Assembly (NCBI RefSeq): GCF_004752005.1
Contig: NZ_CP038493.1
Span: 992,001-1,056,000 of the forward strand
Length of the DNA: 64,000 bases
Direction of reading: 5' to 3'
From: Thalassotalea sp. HSM 43
Lineage (GTDB): Bacteria > Pseudomonadota > Gammaproteobacteria > Enterobacterales > Alteromonadaceae
Of the stretch, positions 1 through 9,660 are shown in pieces. How positions within the stretch are numbered: position 1 is the stretch's first letter; each line of letters starts with the position of its first letter. The position numbers were made by a program, and so were the translations under genes. Under the pieces are notes generated by a model that worked only from the letters and a program-made list of their open reading frames with translations, was not told where the DNA came from and ran no database searches.

Positions 1-275
1 CCTTGCATCATCAATGCCGTACTTGTTGCGCCATCGGCATCAAAGTCACCAACGATAATGATGCGCTGCTTATTATCTATTGCAGCAATTAAAATATCCG
101 CGGCTTGCTCGATGCCAAGCAACTGTTTCGGCGCCAACATAACCGTCAGCGCTTGGTCAAGCTGCTCTTGCTTGGTAATGCCACGACTGGCATAGATGTG
201 TCTTAATATAGGGTGTAAATCTTCACCAAAACCAATATCTGACGGTTGTTGACGACGACGAATTTGCTTATCCAT
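1..275 (-). CDS. recJ: RecJ single-stranded-DNA exonuclease, N-terminal fragment (cut by window edge)
   Basis: Reading leftwards from an ATG at 275, the frame stays open to base 1. It encodes about 91 residues beginning MDKQIRRRQQP, with the typical RecJ segment around HPILRHIYASRG and then IIVGDFDADGATSTALM. The DxD of that last segment is the first metal-binding motif of the DHH phosphoesterase core. RecJ is a 5'-to-3' single-strand exonuclease acting in mismatch repair and RecF-pathway recombination. It follows dsbC on the same strand, as in most gammaproteobacteria, but a hairpin terminator lies between them. The rest of the gene is outside the window. Confidence 0.93.
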   Translation of the reverse strand, partial: MDKQIRRRQQPSDIGFGEDLHPILRHIYASRGITKQEQLDQALTVMLAPKQLLGIEQAADILIAAIDNKQRIIIVGDFDADGATSTALMMQ

Positions 276-430
276 ACCAATCCGTAATGAAAGTTAATCA
301 AACCATGACCACCTGTGTGTCATTCAACAGGTGTTGCATAGCTATAAAGAGATTTAGAGTATCGCGAAATGGCCAACAAAAGAAGAGACAGGTGAGTGAT
401 CACTTTGATTGAAATCGCATGACATATAAT

Positions 431-452
431 AAAGGCGCCCAACGGCGCCTTT
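431..452 (-). terminator. Hairpin terminator after dsbC
   Basis: A GC-rich inverted repeat (arms AAAGGCGCC/GGCGCCTTT) lies just downstream of the dsbC stop and is followed on the minus strand by an A/T run. It probably separates dsbC transcription from recJ. Confidence 0.7.
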
Positions 453-475
453 ATCGGTAAACATTAGGTTATCGA

Positions 476-1204
476 TTAACCTTTTTGCGCACTGTAGGCT
501 TCAAGAATTTGCTTCATTTGTTCAGGTGTTTTATAACCTGGAACCATTAGACCATCATCCAACATAATTGCTGGTGTGCCTGATACACCGATCTTTTTAC
601 CAAATTCGTATTGCTCACCAACCGGTTGCTTACAAATTTTCTGATCGATTTGTGAACCACCTTTAGCGCGAGTCATTGCCGATTGTTGATCATCACTACA
701 CCATACGCTGCGGATATCGGTGTACGACTTGCTGTTCAAACCACCACGAGGGAACGCAAGGTAGCGCACGGTAATACCCATGTCATTGTAGGCTTGCATT
801 TGATTATGAAGTTTACGGCAATAACCACAGGTCAAATCGGTAAATACCGTCATTTGGTATTTTTCTTCCGTGGCCGGGAAAACAATCATTGACTCTGAGA
901 AGCGCTCCATACCGGCAACACGTTGCTCAGCCAATGCTTCTTCGGTCAGCGAGGCGATGCCCGCTTCTTGAATTTGATAAAGCTTACCTTGAATCAAAAA
1001 TGAACCATCCGCAGAACTGTAAAACAGCCCTTGGTTGGTAAACACTTCGTAAACATTGTCCATTTTTGATGCTTTAATGCTCTCAACTTCAAGACCAATT
1101 TTTGCCAAATTCGCTTCAATTTTACTGTTCGCGTCTTCGGCATGTACTGACATAGATAACATCACGCCAGACACAATAGTGATTAATAATTTTGCTAACT
1201 TCAT
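476..1204 (-). CDS. dsbC: Thiol:disulfide interchange protein DsbC
   Basis: Periplasmic protein-disulfide isomerase that reshuffles wrong disulfides and is normally kept reduced by DsbD. The 242-residue length fits the family. Residues 1-22 form a Sec signal peptide ending in HAE. An N-terminal dimerisation domain is followed by a thioredoxin fold with the active-site motif CGYC at residues 126-129. A second cysteine pair sits about 40-60 residues later, and the cis-proline loop reads SGTPAIML. It lies upstream of recJ on the same strand. The xerD gene that usually precedes dsbC in enterics and Shewanella is not present here. Confidence 0.95.
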   Translation of the reverse strand: MKLAKLLITIVSGVMLSMSVHAEDANSKIEANLAKIGLEVESIKASKMDNVYEVFTNQGLFYSSADGSFLIQGKLYQIQEAGIASLTEEALAEQRVAGMERFSESMIVFPATEEKYQMTVFTDLTCGYCRKLHNQMQAYNDMGITVRYLAFPRGGLNSKSYTDIRSVWCSDDQQSAMTRAKGGSQIDQKICKQPVGEQYEFGKKIGVSGTPAIMLDDGLMVPGYKTPEQMKQILEAYSAQKG

Positions 1205-1636
1205 AATTTAAACCTTGCTGCAATAAACGCCAGTCATTGACGTTATATGTCCATATGTTTTTAATGTTGAAATAATGTGCACCATGTCAAAGACGTCAAA
1301 GACCAACTTTTATAACCTATTCGTCGACACTGTTCGTGACACCTGCAACATACAGACCAGAAAACTGCGCATAAAATTACTGCCCTTTTGATGTAAATGC
1401 AAGGTAAACACCAGAAAAAAAACAATGAATTGCCGCTTTTGCCAAGTTTTAACAGCCTGTTTACCAAGTATAGTTATAAAGTCGCTAATAATGTCGTTAA
1501 AAACCGTTAAACGGGGGAAAATATAAGTTATATAGCCGACAATAATAAACTGGCGTTTTTTCTCTGCTGAGATCATAGGATCTGCATGCAATTTGCGGTA
1601 GAATCGCGGCTCAAATTATTAAGGTACTGTTTTACG
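1205..1636. other. Intergenic region between divergent dsbC and fldB
   Basis: This 432-base, AT-rich stretch separates the divergent dsbC and fldB genes and should hold both promoters. The open frames inside it on the minus strand do not resemble any family I know and lack good ribosome sites. I see no remnant of xerD, which occupies this position in E. coli. Confidence 0.6.
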
Positions 1637-2161
1637 ATGAAAATAGGCTTATTTTACGGCTCAACAACCTGCTACACCGAAATGGCGGCTGAAAAAATTC
1701 AGGCGGCTTTAGGCGCGGATTTGGTGGATATTTTCAATATAAAAGATGCACCTCTTAGCGACTGCCAAGACTATGACATCATCATTTTTGGTATTTCCAC
1801 TTGGGATTTTGGCGAATTGCAAGAAGACTGGGAATCAAAATGGACGGACGCCGAAGCGCTAAACCTAAACGGCAAGATAGTGGCGTTATTTGGTCTTGGT
1901 GACCAAGAAGGTTACGGTCAGTGGTTTCAAGACGCGCTTGGCATGCTGCACGATGTGGTTATTGCCTGTGGTGCCGACATAGTTGGCTACTGGCCAAACC
2001 AAGGCTATGAATTTGACGATTCAAAAGCGTTAAGCGAAGACGGTGACTATTTTGTCGGCTTATCTCTTGACGATGAAAACCAATACGATAAGACGGATGA
2101 TCGCATACAACAATGGTGCGAGCAGATCCTCACTGAAATTCAGCAATTGCTTAACGATTAA
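1637..2161 (+). CDS. fldB: Flavodoxin FldB
   Basis: FMN-binding electron carrier of 174 residues. The N-terminal phosphate loop ([15 protein letters not shown]) and the segments [27 protein letters not shown] and [11 protein letters not shown] match E. coli FldB closely, rather than FldA. An in-frame upstream ATG at 1586 would add 17 unrelated residues, so the ATG at 1637 (MKIGLFYGS) is preferred. The gene is divergent from dsbC. In E. coli fldB is next to xerD-dsbC-recJ, so the neighbourhood is conserved apart from the missing xerD. Confidence 0.93.
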   Translation: MKIGLFYGSTTCYTEMAAEKIQAALGADLVDIFNIKDAPLSDCQDYDIIIFGISTWDFGELQEDWESKWTDAEALNLNGKIVALFGLGDQEGYGQWFQDALGMLHDVVIACGADIVGYWPNQGYEFDDSKALSEDGDYFVGLSLDDENQYDKTDDRIQQWCEQILTEIQQLLND

Positions 2162-2278
2162 CACCCTTTTGCGCGACACCTTGCGGCTATGCAAGTGTTT
2201 GCAAAACAAGGTTAATCATTAAAAGTACGATATACTTGTAAAAAATAAATACCCACAGTGGTTTAAGGTCTCCCCTTC

Positions 2279-3550
2279 ATGTTTGCACAATTTGATTTAG
2301 ATGATGCGTTAGTTGGTGGCTGTGATAAAGCCGGATTTAAAAAGCCAACCTCAATTCAGCAGCTGGTATTGCCAGAAGCTATGGCCGGCAAAGATGTGCT
2401 TGCTTCGGCGCCTACCGGCACAGGTAAAACTGCAGCATTTATATTGCCGTGTGCGCAACATTTACTGGATTATCCGCGCACCAAACCAGGTTACCCAAGA
2501 GTGCTTATTTTGGCGCCCACTCGTGAATTGGCGACGCAAATTTTTCAGCAAGCAGAGTTATTAACGCAACTTACTGATATTAAAATTGGCCTGATCACAG
2601 GTGGTGTTAATTATGGGTCACATAAGGAAATCTTGACCAAAACTACCGATATCTTAATTGCCACACCGGGGCGTTTGCTTGAGTATATCGATAACGAGCA
2701 GTTTGATGCCCGTGAAGTCGAAATATTGGTATTGGATGAAGCCGATCGCATGCTAGACATGGGGTTTAGCGATAATATTCACCGCATTGCTGGTGAAGCG
2801 AGATGGCGTAAACAATCATTGTTGTTTTCGGCGACATTAGCTGGTGCCGGTATCATTCGTTTTTCTAAAGAAATCCTCGAAGAGCCAGTCTATTTAGAGT
2901 CGGATCCATCACGCAAAGAAAAAGCCAAAATACACCAATGGGTGCACCTTGCTGATAGCAAAGAGCATAAAATTGACCTGTTGGTTGCATTACTTAATGA
3001 TGACAGCGTCAAACGTGCGGTTATTTTTGCCAACAAACGCGAAACCGTGCAGTTTTTATCTGGCAAGCTGCAAAGTGAAAATTTATCTACGGCATGGCTC
3101 GAAGGCGAAATGCCACAGGATAAACGCAACAACGCTGTCGCGCGCGTCAAAGATGGCGAGGTTAATATCCTAGTCGCCACCGATGTTGCCGCTCGAGGTC
3201 TTGATATCGATGATATCACTCACGTTATTAACTTTGACTTACCACGCAAAGCGGATGTGTATGTGCACCGTATCGGTCGCACCGGTCGAGCCGGTAAAAA
3301 AGGCACGGCAATTACCTTAGTCGAAGCTCATGATGTTGTTTATCTCGCAAAAATTGAACGCTTCACCGATCAACGCTTGCAACGTCGAGTTATCGACGGC
3401 TTGCGTCCTCTGCATAAAGAAGCACGAGTACCGAGTAAGAAAAAACCAAAGCAAAAAGCCAAAAAGAATGCCGGCTTAACGCGCCAGCAAAAACTGGCGA
3501 AAAAGCGTAAGAAAGATAAGAAAGCCCGTAAGAAATCGCAAAAATCCTAA
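2279..3550 (+). CDS. srmB: DEAD-box RNA helicase SrmB
   Basis: ATP-dependent RNA helicase that helps early assembly of the large ribosomal subunit. The 423-residue protein has the helicase motifs in order: Q motif (GFKKPTSIQ, about 19-27), Walker A APTGTGKT (44-51), PTRELA, TPGR, DEAD (from 152), SAT, ARGLD and HRIGRTGRAG. The segments TGGVNYGSHKE and GEARWRKQSLLFSATL are typical of SrmB. The last 45 residues form a Lys/Arg-rich RNA-binding tail, as in the enteric protein. It is followed at once by a strong terminator and appears monocistronic. Confidence 0.93.
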   Translation: MFAQFDLDDALVGGCDKAGFKKPTSIQQLVLPEAMAGKDVLASAPTGTGKTAAFILPCAQHLLDYPRTKPGYPRVLILAPTRELATQIFQQAELLTQLTDIKIGLITGGVNYGSHKEILTKTTDILIATPGRLLEYIDNEQFDAREVEILVLDEADRMLDMGFSDNIHRIAGEARWRKQSLLFSATLAGAGIIRFSKEILEEPVYLESDPSRKEKAKIHQWVHLADSKEHKIDLLVALLNDDSVKRAVIFANKRETVQFLSGKLQSENLSTAWLEGEMPQDKRNNAVARVKDGEVNILVATDVAARGLDIDDITHVINFDLPRKADVYVHRIGRTGRAGKKGTAITLVEAHDVVYLAKIERFTDQRLQRRVIDGLRPLHKEARVPSKKKPKQKAKKNAGLTRQQKLAKKRKKDKKARKKSQKS

Positions 3551-3580
3551 GCCCTTTCAGCCCTGCTGCAATGCTTCTTA

Positions 3581-3615
3581 AAGGTGAACCTCAAAACCAG
3601 GTTCACCTTTTTTTA
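3581..3615 (+). terminator. Terminator after srmB
   Basis: Hairpin with arms AAGGTGAACC and GGTTCACCTT followed by a T tract, about 30 bases after the srmB stop. Confidence 0.85.
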
Positions 3616-3707
3616 TGTCCAAAAAAAGCATATAGTTTAATAACTTAGTTGAACTATACAAGACAATCACAGTCGTAATTTCAACACTAATAATGCAAAG
3701 GAATGTT

Positions 3708-4724
3708 ATGAGCAAATTCAAACGGCCTATCTACATGCTGTCTTCAATGTTATTGTTCGGTTGCGGTGGAGGCCCTGACAATGAAGTCGATGAGCATATT
3801 GCAAGGCAGCCATTCCCTATTGAAGGCAATATCAATTCATTAGCCAGTGTTGATGGCGATTTTTACTTTGTCCATGAGCAGTCTCTGTATATGGTTGAAG
3901 ACATGAATTTCGATGCCGTGTATTGTCTTGGCCACACATTTGATCACAACGGGATGGGGCAAATCAGCTCTACATCCGTCTATTCTATCGACGACAAATT
4001 ATTCACTGCTAATGGTGAGGTTTATCAAGGCTATAACTTGGTTGAAAACTTTGCCAAAGGCTATGAACGAGAGCCCTATTATCTCAGTGCCAGCTCCGAG
4101 CAAAGTTTTGTCATAGAATCGTTCTGGGAAGAGCAAGTTAGTTATTCTACGGATTTAAATCAATGGCATGATTTATATGTCGATAAAAATGAATTACCTA
4201 TAAACGTTCGCTTTTTGCAAGATGCGCAATACATTTATGAACGGGATACATTGGTGACCTTATTTGACGCAAATACGGGATCCGGTACGGTCAATCTTTT
4301 GCTGACATATCAGCAGGGCGATTGGCAACTGATGCAAGAAGATGTCAATGGTTTACGTCTAGTGTATGTCGACAATACGTTATTGTTTATGCGGAATCAG
4401 GGCATTCAAAAATTAAAACAGGATGATTTGTCGATAGAACAAGAGTTAAGCATCGATAATCTGCTTCACTTTAACGTGCACCAGGATAGTGTGATTTTCA
4501 CCGATGGAGCTAAAAACTGGCGACTGAAACCGTCAACCATGACGCTAACGGAGTATCAGCTACCCGCAGAAATAGGTATGTTAACCGGTATTGCACACCA
4601 TGATGAGCAAACCTACTTAAGCAGTAATAAAGGCATTTGGCAATACGATGGCAAGCAATACCAGCAACTATACAAGGTTGAGCAAATGGCAAGCGAAGGT
4701 TGTTACAGCCCGCCCAGTCAATAA
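3708..4724 (+). CDS. Putative lipoprotein of unknown function
   Basis: A 338-residue protein whose N-terminus (MSKFKRPIYM...) ends in the lipobox LLFGC, with Cys19 followed by GGGPDNEVDE, so it should be acylated and probably sorted to the outer membrane. Repeating strand-rich segments (for example VDGDFYFVHEQSLYMV and VYVDNTLLFMRNQGI) suggest a beta-propeller-like body, but I recognise no family. I chose ATG 3708 over 3693 because an AAGGA site lies at normal spacing before 3708. It stands alone between two terminators. Confidence 0.7.
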   Translation: MSKFKRPIYMLSSMLLFGCGGGPDNEVDEHIARQPFPIEGNINSLASVDGDFYFVHEQSLYMVEDMNFDAVYCLGHTFDHNGMGQISSTSVYSIDDKLFTANGEVYQGYNLVENFAKGYEREPYYLSASSEQSFVIESFWEEQVSYSTDLNQWHDLYVDKNELPINVRFLQDAQYIYERDTLVTLFDANTGSGTVNLLLTYQQGDWQLMQEDVNGLRLVYVDNTLLFMRNQGIQKLKQDDLSIEQELSIDNLLHFNVHQDSVIFTDGAKNWRLKPSTMTLTEYQLPAEIGMLTGIAHHDEQTYLSSNKGIWQYDGKQYQQLYKVEQMASEGCYSPPSQ

Positions 4725-4730
4725 TCAATA

Positions 4731-4756
4731 AAAAAGGAGGCATGAGCCTCCTTTTT
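4731..4756. terminator. Bidirectional terminator
   Basis: Symmetric hairpin (AAAAAGGAGGC/GCCTCCTTTTT) between two converging genes, with A and T tracts on either side. It can end transcription from both the lipoprotein gene and the TIGR03546-TIGR03545 operon. Confidence 0.85.
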
Positions 4757-4782
4757 AATCGTCTTTAAACCTTTTATACAAG

Positions 4783-6570
4783 TTAACCAAACAGCTTACC
4801 AAGTTTCTTCTTTAACTTGTCTTCCAACTCTTTTTTCTTATTGTCGGTGACATTGGCTTTTAATAGTTTATCCAATGCTTGGTCGGTATCCGTTAATAGT
4901 AATTCCATATCGGCAATCTGTGCAGCATCGGTTTGCGAGCTATTCAAGGCACTTGCGACCTTATCATTTAAACCGGTTTGCAAATCCGTTTGAAAGCGAT
5001 TGAGTTGGGCTTGCAATTGCTTATTGACCGCTTGGCCAATGATGCCATCAAGATCCGATGCAACACGCATATCTGGCGCACTGATATCACCGCTCAATTC
5101 AACCGATAAGTCGAAGTTATCGATATCACTGACACTGGCAAGCAAGGCTTGACCAATACTGGAGTCAGCATGTCCCGAATAGTGCGCGTCGACTAATTTA
5201 AATTCATTAACGTTCACCACCCCTTGAGGCTCAATAGCAAATTGCCCGACACCAGCGATATTGGCAGTATCAAGCGATAAAGCAAAACTGTCTTGTTCAC
5301 GCAATTTGGCGTTAGTTACTGGTACTTGCTCAAACAGGTAATCACCATCAACCTTATAGCTATCTGGATGATTAAAAATATTAGCCTGCAACTGACCGCT
5401 TCCACCTTTTAACAAATCGCTTGTTGCGACGGTCATCAAGGTCGGTTTATTGCGTATCCAATGCTGCGCGGTAACTTCTTGCAAAGAGAATTGAAAGGTC
5501 CCTTGTGGCAGTTTTAAGCTGAATTCGGCATTTTTAATCAACCAATCAGGTAACAGGTTATTGTCATTAAAATGAACAAATCGGCCGGCAGCTAAACTCT
5601 GCTGTTGTTGTGCTTTTTGCTCAGCGCTCTGCTGTGATTTTTGTTGCAGATACGGCGCTAACTTATAATAAATCGTTTCCGCCGTTTGGTAGTATTCTCG
5701 CGCCTGCTCACCAAACAAAATGTGCGCAAAGTCAGCATTATCAATTTTGTCTAACTGATATTTGGTTTGCAGATACTGCCAGTCTTTTTCTGGTGCCTGC
5801 TGTGCATCTTTAACAGCCTGAGCTATAACATCTTTACTCTGTGTTAATTGATTTTTGGCTTGTTTGATCAGCTTCTTGTCTTGCTTAAATTGCGATTTCA
5901 GTTGATCCAGCTCGGCTTTTACTTTTGCCACGTCATCGAGCGACTTAACCTTACTATCGACCAATTTTTTGACTTTCACTTCATAAGCTTTAAGGCGCTC
6001 GTCATCCGGTAGCTGGGACTCCAAGGCAAGCAGTTTTTGCTTTTCATCATGATACAGTTGTTGTAGTTGTTTGGATGCTTTGATGCTGAGCAAGTCACTG
6101 TCATTGAGAATGTCTTTTACATTCGGCAGCGATTGTTCGACCGCAGGCAATTGACGCTTTAGTGATTGTCCAGTGTGTTGCGCAATACTGGTATTGCTGT
6201 CTCTATAGACCTCACCAGCAGACGCTCGTTGTGAGTCAAATGCCAAACCCGTGATATTTAAATCGTCGATCACTACTCGCCCGAATACATATTGCCAAAC
6301 ATCGACACTGGCGCTGGCGTGCTCAAAGCTAAATAGATTATGACTTGGTTTGCTGTTGTCCGTTACGGCCAGTTCACTGACATCAACTTTGAATGGTGTG
6401 TAGTCGATTTCAACCGACTCAACATTCACTTGAGCACCAAAATACCAGCTGCCACCCTGCTCAATTGACAGTTTAACAATACTCGGTGCCAGCACCCATA
6501 AGATAGCCGCTAACGCGGTCAACGTAGCGAAAAAGCCAGCAAGTCCTTGCCATCTAAAATAATGATTCAT
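4783..6570 (-). CDS. TIGR03545 family membrane-anchored protein
   Basis: A 595-residue protein with one N-terminal transmembrane segment (about 12-32), so most of it should lie in the periplasm. A long charged, Gln-rich coiled-coil region (about 165-310) is followed by a beta-rich domain with AsmA/DUF748-like repeats (NAEFSLKLPQGTFQF and similar). It matches what I know of TIGR03545, a family found next to TIGR03546 in marine gammaproteobacteria; its function is unknown. The start codon overlaps the stop of the upstream TIGR03546 gene (TAATG), which implies translational coupling. Confidence 0.75.
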   Translation of the reverse strand: MNHYFRWQGLAGFFATLTALAAILWVLAPSIVKLSIEQGGSWYFGAQVNVESVEIDYTPFKVDVSELAVTDNSKPSHNLFSFEHASASVDVWQYVFGRVVIDDLNITGLAFDSQRASAGEVYRDSNTSIAQHTGQSLKRQLPAVEQSLPNVKDILNDSDLLSIKASKQLQQLYHDEKQKLLALESQLPDDERLKAYEVKVKKLVDSKVKSLDDVAKVKAELDQLKSQFKQDKKLIKQAKNQLTQSKDVIAQAVKDAQQAPEKDWQYLQTKYQLDKIDNADFAHILFGEQAREYYQTAETIYYKLAPYLQQKSQQSAEQKAQQQQSLAAGRFVHFNDNNLLPDWLIKNAEFSLKLPQGTFQFSLQEVTAQHWIRNKPTLMTVATSDLLKGGSGQLQANIFNHPDSYKVDGDYLFEQVPVTNAKLREQDSFALSLDTANIAGVGQFAIEPQGVVNVNEFKLVDAHYSGHADSSIGQALLASVSDIDNFDLSVELSGDISAPDMRVASDLDGIIGQAVNKQLQAQLNRFQTDLQTGLNDKVASALNSSQTDAAQIADMELLLTDTDQALDKLLKANVTDNKKKELEDKLKKKLGKLFG

Positions 6571-7088
6571 TACAAGCTGCCCTCACCACTTAGGCTTTGA
6601 TAAACCTTATAAAAACGCGAACCTTTAAGCATTTGCACAACTTTAAATCGTTCTATAAATTGCATCATATGATGTCGGTAACGTTGCACCAATAACGTCG
6701 CTAAAAAGTACACCGGGATAAACGCTATGATGGCACTGACCAAAGAACCTAAGGTTAGCGTGTTATGAAAATGAGCGAGTTTAAGCACATCAACTTGATA
6801 CAGACTTTGCCAGAAAGCCTGCAAGTGTTGCGATAACAATAAGCTGTCACCGAGCAACGCCATCGGCGTTGCCAGTAATAAAGACAAGATTGAAAACACC
6901 GCAATAGAGACAAAGAATGCACTTAAATTAATGCGTAATAGGAACGCAATTAATAACAGTAAGACATTATGCAAACTCAATGTCGGTGTTAAACCAACAA
7001 TCATCCCCAGCGCTACCGCTAAGGCTATTTGTCGAGGGGAGCTCTCAGAATTGAGCGCCTTAAAAAATTTAGCCAGTAATGTCAGCAT
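6570..7088 (-). CDS. TIGR03546 family membrane protein
   Basis: A 172-residue integral membrane protein with about four hydrophobic segments. The N-terminal part (SPRQIALAVALGMIVGLTP) resembles DUF2062 proteins. The invariable partner of TIGR03545 fits this family. It is the first gene of the two-gene operon and its stop overlaps the next start by one base. The biochemical role is unknown; a membrane platform for the periplasmic partner is only an inference. Confidence 0.75.
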   Translation of the reverse strand: MLTLLAKFFKALNSESSPRQIALAVALGMIVGLTPTLSLHNVLLLLIAFLLRINLSAFFVSIAVFSILSLLLATPMALLGDSLLLSQHLQAFWQSLYQVDVLKLAHFHNTLTLGSLVSAIIAFIPVYFLATLLVQRYRHHMMQFIERFKVVQMLKGSRFYKVYQSLSGEGSL

Positions 7089-7114
7089 GACAATCCCTTT
7101 TGCTGGTGCTGTTA

Positions 7115-7891
7115 TTATTCTACCAATTTGCGCGTAAACACGGGTTCAGTCGGCGTCGACATTGCCTCGTTGTAGCCATAACCATCGACATCGAACTGTT
7201 TCAATTGTTCAAGGTCAGTGATTTGCTTGTCGATAATGTAACGCGCCATAAGACCACGGGCTTTTTTAGCAAAGAAGCTGATCATTTTATATTGACCGTT
7301 TTTCCAATCTTTAAAGGCTGGGGTAATAATGTTCGCTTGTAATTGCTTTTTCTTTACCGATTTGAAGTACTCATTAGAGGCTAAGTTAATCAATACATCG
7401 TCACCTTGAGCGGCAATGGCTTGATTTAGTTTATCAGTGATCACCGTGCCCCAAAATTCATACAGATTTTTGCCACCCTTATTATCGAGCTTGGTACCCA
7501 TTTCAAGTCGATAAGCTTGCATTAGATCCAAAGGTTTTAATAAGCCATACAAACCAGACAATATACGCAGATGCTGTTGTGCAAAATCAAAGTCAGTTTC
7601 AGTAAATGACTTTGCGTCCAAACCGGTGTAAACATCACCATTAAAAGCCAATACCGCAGGTCTGGCATTGTCAGGAATAAAAGGCTGAGACCACTCGGCA
7701 AAACGCGCCGCATTAAGGCCTGAAAGCTTATCGGAAATACTCATCAAAGAACCGATTTGCGCTGGTGTAAGTTCAATACAGCGATCAATCAATTCTTGGC
7801 TATACTCTAATAAATCAGGTTGACTATACTTATCAGTAACTAGCTCAGATTCGTAATCAAGATTCTTAGCAGGGGATACAACAATTAACAT
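7115..7891 (-). CDS. yaaA: Peroxide stress protein YaaA (UPF0246)
   Basis: A 258-residue cytoplasmic protein of the YaaA/DUF328 family. In E. coli it is induced through OxyR and limits intracellular free iron during peroxide stress. Family hallmarks are the N-terminus [15 protein letters not shown], the segment [15 protein letters not shown], the motif [12 protein letters not shown] and the late [12 protein letters not shown]. The preserved reading and length suggest an intact gene. It is 26 bases upstream of the TIGR03546 gene on the same strand, with no obvious terminator between them. Confidence 0.92.
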   Translation of the reverse strand: MLIVVSPAKNLDYESELVTDKYSQPDLLEYSQELIDRCIELTPAQIGSLMSISDKLSGLNAARFAEWSQPFIPDNARPAVLAFNGDVYTGLDAKSFTETDFDFAQQHLRILSGLYGLLKPLDLMQAYRLEMGTKLDNKGGKNLYEFWGTVITDKLNQAIAAQGDDVLINLASNEYFKSVKKKQLQANIITPAFKDWKNGQYKMISFFAKKARGLMARYIIDKQITDLEQLKQFDVDGYGYNEAMSTPTEPVFTRKLVE

Positions 7892-8172
7892 GGTTTTGCT
7901 CTATCTTTTTGTAATTAAAAAATTCGATGAAGCAAAACTATAACACGTAAAACAACAGCAAAATAAGAGTCTTGTGCACAAAAATAATAAAGCGATGACC
8001 TCCTTTAGATGAATTTTTAGTGAACAAGCGTATTTAGTTCTAACAAGAGCTGGTGACTAGTGATAATTTTTGGTAATTTTACAACACTTACAATTGAAAG
8101 CCTGTGTTAAAGCTAACTTTTTGAAAAACATTACGAAATATAATTACATAGATAATAAGGAATGCGGTATTT

Positions 8173-9126
8173 ATGACTTCCCAACTAGAACAATTGAAAG
8201 CAATGACAACGGTTGTTGCCGACACCGGTGATGTCGGTGCTATTGCCCAATTCAAACCGATCGATGCAACCACCAATCCTTCCTTGTTATTGAAAGCCGC
8301 TGACTTGGATGATTACCAAAGCTTGCTGACAGCATCTGTCGATTACGCTAAGTCGCAATCAAACGATTCATCGCAGCAAATTATGGACGCCGGCGATATG
8401 TTATCGGTATTAATAGGTGTGGAAATATTAAAAGTCGTCCCTGGTCGCATATCGACGGAAGTGGATGCAAGATTATCATTCGATACACAAGCAACCATCG
8501 CTAAAGCAGAACGATTGATTGAATTGTATCAACAACAAGGCATTAGCAAAGACCGTATCCTTATCAAAATGGCGTCAACCTGGGAAGGCATTCGTGCCGC
8601 TGAAGTATTAGAGCAAAAAGGCATCAATTGTAATTTGACCTTATTATTCAGCTTTGCTCAAGCACAAGCTTGTGCCGAAGCAGGGGTATACCTCATTTCA
8701 CCGTTTGTCGGCCGTATCCTTGATTGGTACAAAAAAGCAGAAGGTCGTGAAAGCTATCCAGCGCATGAAGATCCAGGCGTTGTGTCGGTAACCAAAATCT
8801 ACAACTACTATAAGCAACACGGTTATAACACCGTTGTCATGGGCGCCAGTTTCAGAAACAAAGACGAGATTCTTGAATTAGCCGGTTGCGATAGATTAAC
8901 CATTAGCCCGCAGCTATTGGCGGAACTAGAGCAAGGTGAAGGCGTTGTTGAGCGTAAGTTAGTTGCCGCGCAAACCGGCCATGATCGCTTAGTTGCAATG
9001 GATGAAGCGACGTTCCGCTGGCAAATGAACGAAGATGCTATGGCCACCGAAAAATTGGCTGAAGGCATCCGTGGTTTCACCGCCGATCAAATTAAGCTAG
9101 AACAAAAGTTAAGCGAGCTATTATAA
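8173..9126 (+). CDS. tal: Transaldolase (TalB type)
   Basis: Transfers a dihydroxyacetone unit between sugar phosphates in the non-oxidative pentose phosphate pathway. The 317-residue length and the motifs [26 protein letters not shown] and [13 protein letters not shown] are those of the TalB family. The Schiff-base lysine is Lys132, the same position as in E. coli TalB. An AAGGA lies 11 bases before the ATG. It is divergent from yaaA and closed by its own terminator. No transketolase gene is adjacent. Confidence 0.96.
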   Translation: MTSQLEQLKAMTTVVADTGDVGAIAQFKPIDATTNPSLLLKAADLDDYQSLLTASVDYAKSQSNDSSQQIMDAGDMLSVLIGVEILKVVPGRISTEVDARLSFDTQATIAKAERLIELYQQQGISKDRILIKMASTWEGIRAAEVLEQKGINCNLTLLFSFAQAQACAEAGVYLISPFVGRILDWYKKAEGRESYPAHEDPGVVSVTKIYNYYKQHGYNTVVMGASFRNKDEILELAGCDRLTISPQLLAELEQGEGVVERKLVAAQTGHDRLVAMDEATFRWQMNEDAMATEKLAEGIRGFTADQIKLEQKLSELL

Positions 9127-9195
9127 ATTAGCCATATTTTGTTCAGTTAAAGTACCAGAAGCACACTTTTTTTAAGCAAAAGTTGCCAACTGATT

Positions 9196-9222
9196 AAAAA
9201 GTCGCCAAATGCGACTTTTTTA
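9196..9222 (+). terminator. Terminator after transaldolase
   Basis: Hairpin with arms AAAAAGTCGC and GCGACTTTTT followed by T-rich DNA. Confidence 0.85.
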
Positions 9223-9342
9223 TTATTTAATTGTGAAAAAAGTGTTTTATTTTATTTTTTACTATGGTATCAAGAAGGTGACGTTGTAAGTCGACGAGTT
9301 CATTCTCGCTGGCAATAAAAATAAAAAATAAGGAGCTTTGTC

Positions 9343-9510
9343 ATGGATCCAATTGATAGCATCATGGAAATCATTGAAGGTAAATCGAAGTCAAAAAGCA
9401 AACAAAAGCGAAAATGGCGTGAGATTGAGCAACTTAGAGAAAAAATGGAGCTGGAAAAAGAAATTGATTTTTACAACGGCTCTCCGGAACATCTACTTGA
9501 AGAGTCCTGA
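9343..9510 (+). CDS. Small charged protein, DUF3545-like
   Basis: A 55-residue open frame beginning MDPIDSIMEI, with a Lys/Ser-rich stretch (GKSKSKSKQKRKWREIEQLR) and a C-terminal acidic end. A good ribosome site (AAGGAG) lies 7 bases before the ATG, and a terminator follows the stop, so it is very likely a real gene despite its size. The KWREIE motif and size match what I recall of DUF3545, a family of unknown function in marine gammaproteobacteria. The basic-then-acidic helical pattern might suit nucleic-acid or ribosome binding, but that is a guess. Confidence 0.75.
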   Translation: MDPIDSIMEIIEGKSKSKSKQKRKWREIEQLREKMELEKEIDFYNGSPEHLLEES

Positions 9511-9540
9511 TAGATAGAATGCTCTACATTCCAAGAGATT

Positions 9541-9571
9541 AAAAAACCTGTTTCGATAACAGGTTTTTTTA
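9541..9571 (+). terminator. Terminator after the DUF3545-like gene
   Basis: Hairpin with arms AAAAAACCTGTT and AACAGGTTTTTT. Confidence 0.85.
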
Positions 9572-9660
9572 TATTTGAAATTTACGCAGCAACTGGTCAT
9601 ACTTGTTGCTTAAGCCTACACATTAAGGCGTTTCCCGATTTAGCAACAAAATGGCGTAAC

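Noticed and set aside
1261-1591. Two overlapping minus-strand frames between dsbC and fldB
   Set aside because: They have no ribosome site, no family resemblance and biased composition. They are not XerD remnants.
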